From: DASUPK01 sp963848955
Lineage (GTDB): Bacteria; Actinomycetota; Thermoleophilia; Solirubrobacterales; 70-9
Reading direction: 5' to 3'
Length of the DNA stretch: 64,000 nt
Assembly: GCA_963848955.1 (NCBI GenBank)
Contig: CAWKFQ010000017.1
Location: 62,001-126,000, forward strand
Shown: piece by piece, positions 59,479 to 64,000 of the stretch
How positions within the stretch are numbered: position 1 is the stretch's first letter
Layout of the letters: the number at the start of each line of letters is the position of its first letter
Program-made: the position numbers and the translations under genes
The notes under the pieces: generated by a model
What the model was told of the DNA's origin: nothing
The model's database searches: none
Seen by the model: the letters and a program-made list of their open reading frames with translations, nothing else

Positions 59479-59883
59479 GTGGCTAAGAACGTGACCCTGA
59501 GTGCCGCACAGGAGGTTGTCGAGGGCGCGCGCGCCAAGGCCGACGAGATCGGCGTGCCGATGAACATCGCCGTCGTCGATGAAGGCAACAACCTGACGGC
59601 GTTCGCACGCATGGATGGAGCCTGGCTGGGTTCCATCGACATCGCCCAGAACAAGGCGTACACCGCGCGGTCGTTCGACATGTCGACGAAGGACCTGGCG
59701 CCGCTCGCGCAGCCCAACCAGCCGCTCTTCGGCATCGAGGCGAGCAACCAGGGCCAGCTGATCGTCTTCGCCGGCGGGATCCCGCTGATGGACGGCGACG
59801 ATGTCGTCGGAGCGATCGGCGTCAGCGGCGGCAGCGTGGAGCAGGACCACGAGGTCGCCGAAGCCGGCGTCGCGGCGTTCTAG
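59479..59883 (+). CDS. GlcG/HbpS family (heme-binding-like) protein
   Basis: The ~134-residue protein has 'LSAAQEVVEGARAKADEIGV', 'PMNIAVVDEGNNLTAFARMD', 'SIDIAQNKAYTARSFDMSTK' and 'GGIPLMDGDDVVGAIGVSGG', ending 'SVEQDHEVAEAGVAAF'. This is the DUF336 family, which includes the heme-binding HbpS. No signal peptide is seen, so it acts in the cytoplasm. GTG 59479 has the ribosome binding site AAAAGGAGG, six bases away. It lies 13 bases before the dehydrogenase gene, so the two are co-transcribed. Confidence 0.85.
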   Translation: MAKNVTLSAAQEVVEGARAKADEIGVPMNIAVVDEGNNLTAFARMDGAWLGSIDIAQNKAYTARSFDMSTKDLAPLAQPNQPLFGIEASNQGQLIVFAGGIPLMDGDDVVGAIGVSGGSVEQDHEVAEAGVAAF

Positions 59884-59896
59884 CGGAGGAGACATC

Positions 59897-61121
59897 ATGG
59901 CCGACAACAGAGGCGTTGCCTACATCGAGCCGGGCAAGGTCGAGGTCCAGAACATCGACTTCCCGGAGCTGGAGCTGAAGGACGGGCCCGGGGTGCATCC
60001 CGACAACGTCGGGCGCAAGACTCCCCACGGGGTCGATCATGCGGATCGTCTCGACGAACATCTGCGGCTCGGATCAGCACATGGTCCGCGGGCGCACGAC
60101 CGCGCCGGCAGGGCTGATCCTCGGCCACGAGATCACCGGCGAGGTGATCGAGGCCGGGCCCGGCGTCGAGTTCATCAAGGAGGGCGACCTCTGCTCGGTG
60201 CCCTTCAACATCGCCTGCGGCCGCTGCCGCAACTTGCAAGGAGGGCCACACCGGCGTCTGCCTCAACACCAATCCCGATCGCCCCGGAGCGGCCTACGGC
60301 TACGTCGACATGGGCGGCTGGGTCGGCGGCCAGGCCAACTACGTGATGGTCCCGTACGCCGACTGGAACCTGCTCAAGTTCCCCGACAAGGACCAGGCGA
60401 TGGAGAAGATCCTCGACCTGACGATGCTCAGCGACATCTTCCCCACCGGCTACCACGGCTGCGTCAGCGCGGGCGTGACCTCGGGCTCGACGGTCTACAT
60501 CGCGGGGGCGGGGCCGGTGGGGCTCGCCGCCGCCCACTCCGCCCAGTTCCTGGGGGCGGCGGTGGTGATCGTCGGCGATCTGATTCCCGAGCGCCTGGAG
60601 CAGGCCCGCTCGTTCGGCTGCGAGACAGTCGATGTCTCCGAGGGCGAGCCCAAGGACCAGATCGAGCAGATCCTCGGCGTTCCGGAGGTGGACTGCGCCG
60701 TAGACGCCGTCGGTTTCGAGGCGCGCGGCCACGGCGAGGAGGGCTCGGCGGTCGAGGAGCCCGCCACGGTGCTCAACTCGATCATGGATCTGACCAGGGC
60801 GGCCGGCAAGCTCGGCATCCCGGGCCTCTATGTCACCGGCGATCCGGGGGCGGTCGACGAGGCCGCCAAGGAGGGGTCGCTCTCGATCCGGATCGGCCTC
60901 GGCTGGGCGAAGTCCCACGTCATCACGACCGGGCAGTGCCCGGTGATGCGCTACCACCGCGGACTGATGAACGCGATCCTGAACGACAGGGTTCAGATCG
61001 CCAAGGCGGTGAACGCGACCGTGATCACGCTCGACGAAGCGCCCCAGGGCTACAAGGACTTCGACTCGGGGGTCGCCGCAAGTACGTGCTCAACCCCAAC
61101 GAGTTGATCAAGGCCGCCTGA
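59897..61121 (+). CDS. Zinc-dependent alcohol dehydrogenase, formaldehyde dehydrogenase (FdhA)-like (frameshifted)
   Basis: This medium-chain dehydrogenase of about 405 residues has 'MADNRGVAYIEPGKVEVQNI' then 'NICGSDQHMVRGRTTAPAGL' with the catalytic-zinc Cys and His, 'ILGHEITGEVIEAGPGVEFI', the structural zinc cysteines in 'ACGRCRN', 'VYIAGAGPVGLAAAHSAQFL' (NAD Rossmann) and 'AVDAVGFEARG'. Breaks lie near 60,020, 60,235 and 61,078; the tail reads 'KYVLNPNELIKAA'. The layout fits the glutathione-independent formaldehyde dehydrogenases, which oxidise formaldehyde with tightly bound NAD. ATG 59897 has a GGAGG. The partner is the GlcG/HbpS-type protein. Confidence 0.82.
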
Positions 61122-61145
61122 GCCAACGCGGGACTGTCTTCGCGT

Positions 61146-62564
61146 CTAGCCGCGTCTGACGCGGCGCTTGCCCCGCCGCCGGCGGACGACCTGGCGCCGG
61201 CGGAGAAAGAGGGCGATCACGATCAGGGCGAACACCCCGAGGCCGATGTAGAGCAGCTTGTGATCGTCGCCCGAGGGCGCCGGGCCGGGCGGCGGCTCCC
61301 TGGGGAAGTCGCTGCGGTCGAGCGTGTCTCGTGCCTCGGCGCAGTAGCCGTAGGCGGTCATATCGGCAGAGCCGAACCAGCCGTACCCAGTGGCGGCCCA
61401 CCGGCCTCCCCGGGTGAAGAAGCCGTCCGCGAAAAGGGCGTCGTGCGAGTCACCGAAGCTGAATCCGCCCGAGATCAGGGCGTACCCGTCAGGACAGCTC
61501 GGCGTGGTCGCGGACGCCGCCTTCTTCTCGCCGACCGAGACGGTCGTTGAGACCGTCTTGACCGGGAGGCTCCGATCCTCTCCGCAGTAGGCGATCGCGG
61601 TCAGCTCGCCCCCGTTCTCACCGGTTGCGCCGCCGCTCACCCGCCAGGAGTCCGTGCCGACGGCCCTGGACTCAGTGATGTAGTCGCCGCCGTAGACGTG
61701 GCCGCCAAAGCGTTCGACGCCCGGGGTCGTGAAGTTGGTCCGCTGGAAGCCTCCGGAGAAGATCTGGGTGCCCTCGGGGCAGTGTGCGTCCACCGTCGCG
61801 GTCTCGTGACGGTGGACGTAGGTCGTCGCATGCGGAGAGGCCGTCGGAACGAGTCCCTGACCGCAGACCACCTGGAGCACGACCGTGCGCGTCGCGGTGG
61901 AGTTCTGGCTCGGGTCGATCAGGGTGGCGGTGTCATGGAATCCGCCCTGCGCGCCGAGCCGCTCGTAGGAGTGCGAATAGACCCCCTCGCCGTCGGCCCC
62001 GAGCGGCGTCGCGTTGTAGAACCCGCCGCCCATCGGATGGGCGCCGTCCGGGCAGAGAACCTCGAGCCGGGCGGTCCCGTCCGGCTCCGACATCCGAAAT
62101 TCCTTGCTGGCGGAGGTGAGGTCCCTCAGTGGACCGGCGTCCCCGGCCTGCGATTCGCCGCTGTTGCCCTTGCCGCCGGCGAGGTAGACGGGGCCGTAGT
62201 TCGAATCGAGCACGAAGATCCTCTGCTTGGTTCCCGCCCGAATCGCGAGGACGAGGCGATCACAGCTGGTCTCGTCCGCGATCACGTTGATGAGGTCGGA
62301 GCCCTGGACGGAATCAAGGCTCGACGTGACGACGACCTCGGTTTGCAGTTCGCGCCGAAGGACCGTCGCGATCTCGTTCGGGGGCGGATAGCACTCGTCC
62401 TCGGAGAAGACGCGCTTGATTGCCATGATCTTGAATCCGCCTTCGAGCTTGCCGGTGGCCTCGTCGTAGCCCCCCTGGACCACCCCCTGCGGCGTCGCAA
62501 GCGCCGGCTTGGCGCTGAACAGGAGCCCGATCAGGACGAATAGCAGTGGCAGAACTCGCTTCAT
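61146..62564 (-). CDS. Surface protein with three CPxG repeats and C-terminal membrane anchor
   Basis: This ~472-residue protein has a signal peptide ('RVLPLLFVLIGLLFSAKPAL'). After an N-terminal domain ('YDEATGKLEGGFKIMAIKRV') come three copies of a repeat beginning with a Cys-Pro-x-Gly turn and a Gly-Gly-Phe: 'VLCPDGAHPMGGGFYNATP', 'AHCPEGTQIFSGGFQRTNF' and 'SCPDGYALISGGFSFGDSH'. Each ends near a second Cys ('VVCGQG', 'AYCGED', 'GYCAEA'). Then come a proline linker, one membrane helix ('LLYIGLGVFALIVIALFL') and a very basic tail. It is an anchored extracellular protein; the repeat is not one I can name. Confidence 0.75.
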   Translation of the reverse strand: MKRVLPLLFVLIGLLFSAKPALATPQGVVQGGYDEATGKLEGGFKIMAIKRVFSEDECYPPPNEIATVLRRELQTEVVVTSSLDSVQGSDLINVIADETSCDRLVLAIRAGTKQRIFVLDSNYGPVYLAGGKGNSGESQAGDAGPLRDLTSASKEFRMSEPDGTARLEVLCPDGAHPMGGGFYNATPLGADGEGVYSHSYERLGAQGGFHDTATLIDPSQNSTATRTVVLQVVCGQGLVPTASPHATTYVHRHETATVDAHCPEGTQIFSGGFQRTNFTTPGVERFGGHVYGGDYITESRAVGTDSWRVSGGATGENGGELTAIAYCGEDRSLPVKTVSTTVSVGEKKAASATTPSCPDGYALISGGFSFGDSHDALFADGFFTRGGRWAATGYGWFGSADMTAYGYCAEARDTLDRSDFPREPPPGPAPSGDDHKLLYIGLGVFALIVIALFLRRRQVVRRRRGKRRVRRG

Positions 62565-62620
62565 CGAGAGGCAGGGTTATAGATGCCGCGAAGTCAGCGC
62601 GAATACTCAGTTAAGGGCTT

Positions 62621-63718
62621 GTGAAAACGGCCGAAACTGCCGACCCTTGGGAATACGTGATGGGCAGGCAAGGGCGACGGGCGCTCCAGCCTCTGATCGA
62701 GGCCGGACTCAACGTAACCCGCGGCAGGCCGCTCCAGGGCGACGGCGCGGGACTCCGACTGCTGCCCTGGGTCGGCTCCGGGGTACTCGCGTTCGTCCTG
62801 CTCCCGCTCCTGCCCGGTGCCGCAAATCTCGGCAACCTCCTCGCCGGCCTGCTCATTCCGATCAGCGTGGCCCTGGCGCTGCTCCCCCGCTGGGAGCGGC
62901 ACCCGGCCTGGATGCAGGCGCTGCCCCCGCTGCTCCCCTTCGTGATGATCGCGCTGGTCCGCGGCTTCAACGAGAGCCCGATCCCCGCCTACAGCCCGGT
63001 GGTCCTGCTGCCGGTGTTCTGGTTCGCGCTGTACGGGACCCGCCTCCAGCTCTTGATATCTGTGATCTGCGTCGGCATCACCTACGCGGTCCCCTCGCCT
63101 GCCCTCAGCGGCGCCGGATACCCGGCGACCGAGGCGATCGCAGCGCTGCTCTGGATGGTGATCGCGGGGATTGCGGGCTTCACGCTCAGCGAGCTGGTCC
63201 GCCAGCGCGAGCTGCTCGCCGCGCGGCTCGAGCTCACTGCGCGCACCGACGCGCTCACCGGCCTGCCGAACCGCCGCGCCTGGGACGAGGAGCTCGAGCG
63301 GGAGATTCTGCACGCGGGCCGCACCGAGACCCCGCTCTGCGTCGCGCTCCTCGACCTTGACTTCTTCAAGCAGTTCAACGACCTGAACGGCCACCCCGCC
63401 GGGGACTCCCACCTCAAGGAGGCGGCCTCCCTCTGGCGGAACCGGCTTCGTTCCGCCGACCTGATCGCCCGCTACGGCGGCGAGGAATTCGCCGTGCTGC
63501 TGACGGCGACCGACACCTTCCAGGCACGGGAGGTGATCGAGACGCTGCGCGGGTGCATGCCGCGCGACGAGACCGTCTCGGCCGGGATCGCGCAGTGGGA
63601 CGGCGCCGAGTCGAGTCTGGACCTCATTGCCCGCGCGGACTCGGCGCTCTACGAGGCGAAGCGCAGCGGCCGGGATCGCACCGTGCTGGCGCACGACCCC
63701 GAGCTCGCGCCGGCCTGA
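62621..63718 (+). CDS. Membrane diguanylate cyclase (GGDEF)
   Basis: This ~365-residue protein has about five to six N-terminal hydrophobic segments ('GSGVLAFVLLPLLPGAANLG', 'AIAALLWMVIAGIAGFTLSE'). The GGDEF domain follows: 'TARTDALTGLPNRRAWDEEL', 'VALLDLDFFKQFNDLNGHPA', an inhibitory RxxD site in 'RLRSADLIARY' and the catalytic 'GGEEFAVLL'. It makes cyclic di-GMP from GTP. The start is GTG 62621, or ATG 62660 ('MGRQG'). It is divergent from the surface protein gene at 62564, 56 bases away. No degradation partner is visible. Confidence 0.9.
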   Translation: MKTAETADPWEYVMGRQGRRALQPLIEAGLNVTRGRPLQGDGAGLRLLPWVGSGVLAFVLLPLLPGAANLGNLLAGLLIPISVALALLPRWERHPAWMQALPPLLPFVMIALVRGFNESPIPAYSPVVLLPVFWFALYGTRLQLLISVICVGITYAVPSPALSGAGYPATEAIAALLWMVIAGIAGFTLSELVRQRELLAARLELTARTDALTGLPNRRAWDEELEREILHAGRTETPLCVALLDLDFFKQFNDLNGHPAGDSHLKEAASLWRNRLRSADLIARYGGEEFAVLLTATDTFQAREVIETLRGCMPRDETVSAGIAQWDGAESSLDLIARADSALYEAKRSGRDRTVLAHDPELAPA

Positions 63719-63728
63719 TCGGCCGTCG

Positions 63729-64000
63729 TCAATCGCCGGTCGCGGCTCGCCTGGAGAGGTAACGATCCAGCCCTGCCCACTGCTGCTCGGGCGGGACTGC
63801 CTGGAGCATCGCCTCCGCGGTCTCGGGATCGGCGCGCTCACCCACGTGATCCCGGATCCGATGTTCGAACTCCTCGGGCCCGAGGCTCGCCGCGAGCTCG
63901 CCCTGCTCTCGGAGCCGCTCACGGACCACGTCGAGGTGGCCCTGAGGACCGGTGACCTCGCCGAAGTGGGTCAGCCCCAGGCTCTCCGGCTGCCAGTCGA
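63729..64000 (-). CDS. Metallo-beta-lactamase-fold protein, C-terminal part
   Basis: The frame is open to the right edge, so only the last ~90 residues are present. They read 'DWQPESLGLTHFGEVTGPQG' then 'HLDVVRERLREQGELAASLG' and 'AMLQAVPPEQQWAGLDRYLS', ending 'SRRAATGD'. The 'LxLTHFG' strand with a helix after it is typical of the C-terminal part of MBL-fold hydrolases (glyoxalase II/RNase Z-like), where His is a metal ligand. The upstream catalytic HxHxDH part is outside the window. It is convergent with the diguanylate cyclase gene. Confidence 0.6.
   Translation of the reverse strand, partial: DWQPESLGLTHFGEVTGPQGHLDVVRERLREQGELAASLGPEEFEHRIRDHVGERADPETAEAMLQAVPPEQQWAGLDRYLSRRAATGD

Noticed and set aside
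1..64000. CRISPR array, prophage or transposase
   Set aside because: No regularly spaced repeats, cas genes, integrase or transposase were found; the hairpin repeats at 34.5-37.6 kb are irregularly spaced.

Overview
The window is GC-rich bacterial chromosome. Gene families, frequent GTG/TTG starts, 4-base ATGA/GTGA gene overlaps and many apparently leaderless genes point to an actinobacterium. My best guess is class Thermoleophilia (Solirubrobacterales-like), inferred from gene content and style, not from a marker phylogeny. No transposase, prophage, plasmid gene or CRISPR array was seen. Many genes carry single-base indels, mostly apparent insertions and strongly clustered (about 0.7-1.7, 4.1-5.4, 13.9-18.4 and 48.0-49.2 kb). 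They look like long-read assembly errors, so I give full gene extents across the breaks.

1-20.3 kb is a surface polysaccharide locus. It holds glycosyltransferases of GT-A and GT-B type, two GDP-mannose 4,6-dehydratases, a Wzm/Wzt-like ABC exporter with a C-terminal Wzt domain, SAM methyltransferases, a large multi-pass membrane protein and a UDP-sugar dehydrogenase. Together they suggest a 6-deoxyhexose- and uronate-containing polymer built in the cytoplasm and exported by an ABC transporter. 20.4-25.1 kb encodes envelope and secreted proteins: a secreted-repeat lipoprotein, a conserved unknown protein coupled to a trypsin-like protease, and a large secreted hydrolase-like protein. A small HNH protein abuts tRNA-Thr(CGT).

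25.7-34.4 kb holds an enoyl-CoA hydratase, tandem SnoaL-like proteins and a type II fatty acid synthesis operon in the order fabD-fabH-fabG-acpP-fabF-accD-maoC-like-fabI, nearly all joined by stop/start overlaps. 34.4-37.6 kb is a patchy block with small unknown proteins, a diacylglycerol-kinase-like gene preceded by a 35-residue Rossmann mini-ORF, and a family of short hairpin repeats that I do not recognise.

37.6-47.2 kb has a GAF histidine kinase/NarL regulator, an acyl-CoA ligase, a serine hydrolase, an OmpR/HisKA two-component pair, and holB-tmk. 47.2-54.9 kb has an archaeal-like topoisomerase IA, an epimerase, a sirohaem synthase-type protein, a methyltransferase, an ABC transporter and a hemolysin III protein. 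55-64 kb has an ArsR/SRPBCC pair, nrdR with the B12-dependent ribonucleotide reductase nrdJ, a GlcG/HbpS-formaldehyde dehydrogenase pair, a repeat-containing surface protein, a diguanylate cyclase and the C-terminus of a metallo-beta-lactamase-fold protein.

A recurring signal is a TANNNT hexamer 6-10 bases before the start codon in about 18 genes on both strands, with no Shine-Dalgarno sequence. This suggests widespread leaderless transcription and helped to choose several starts.
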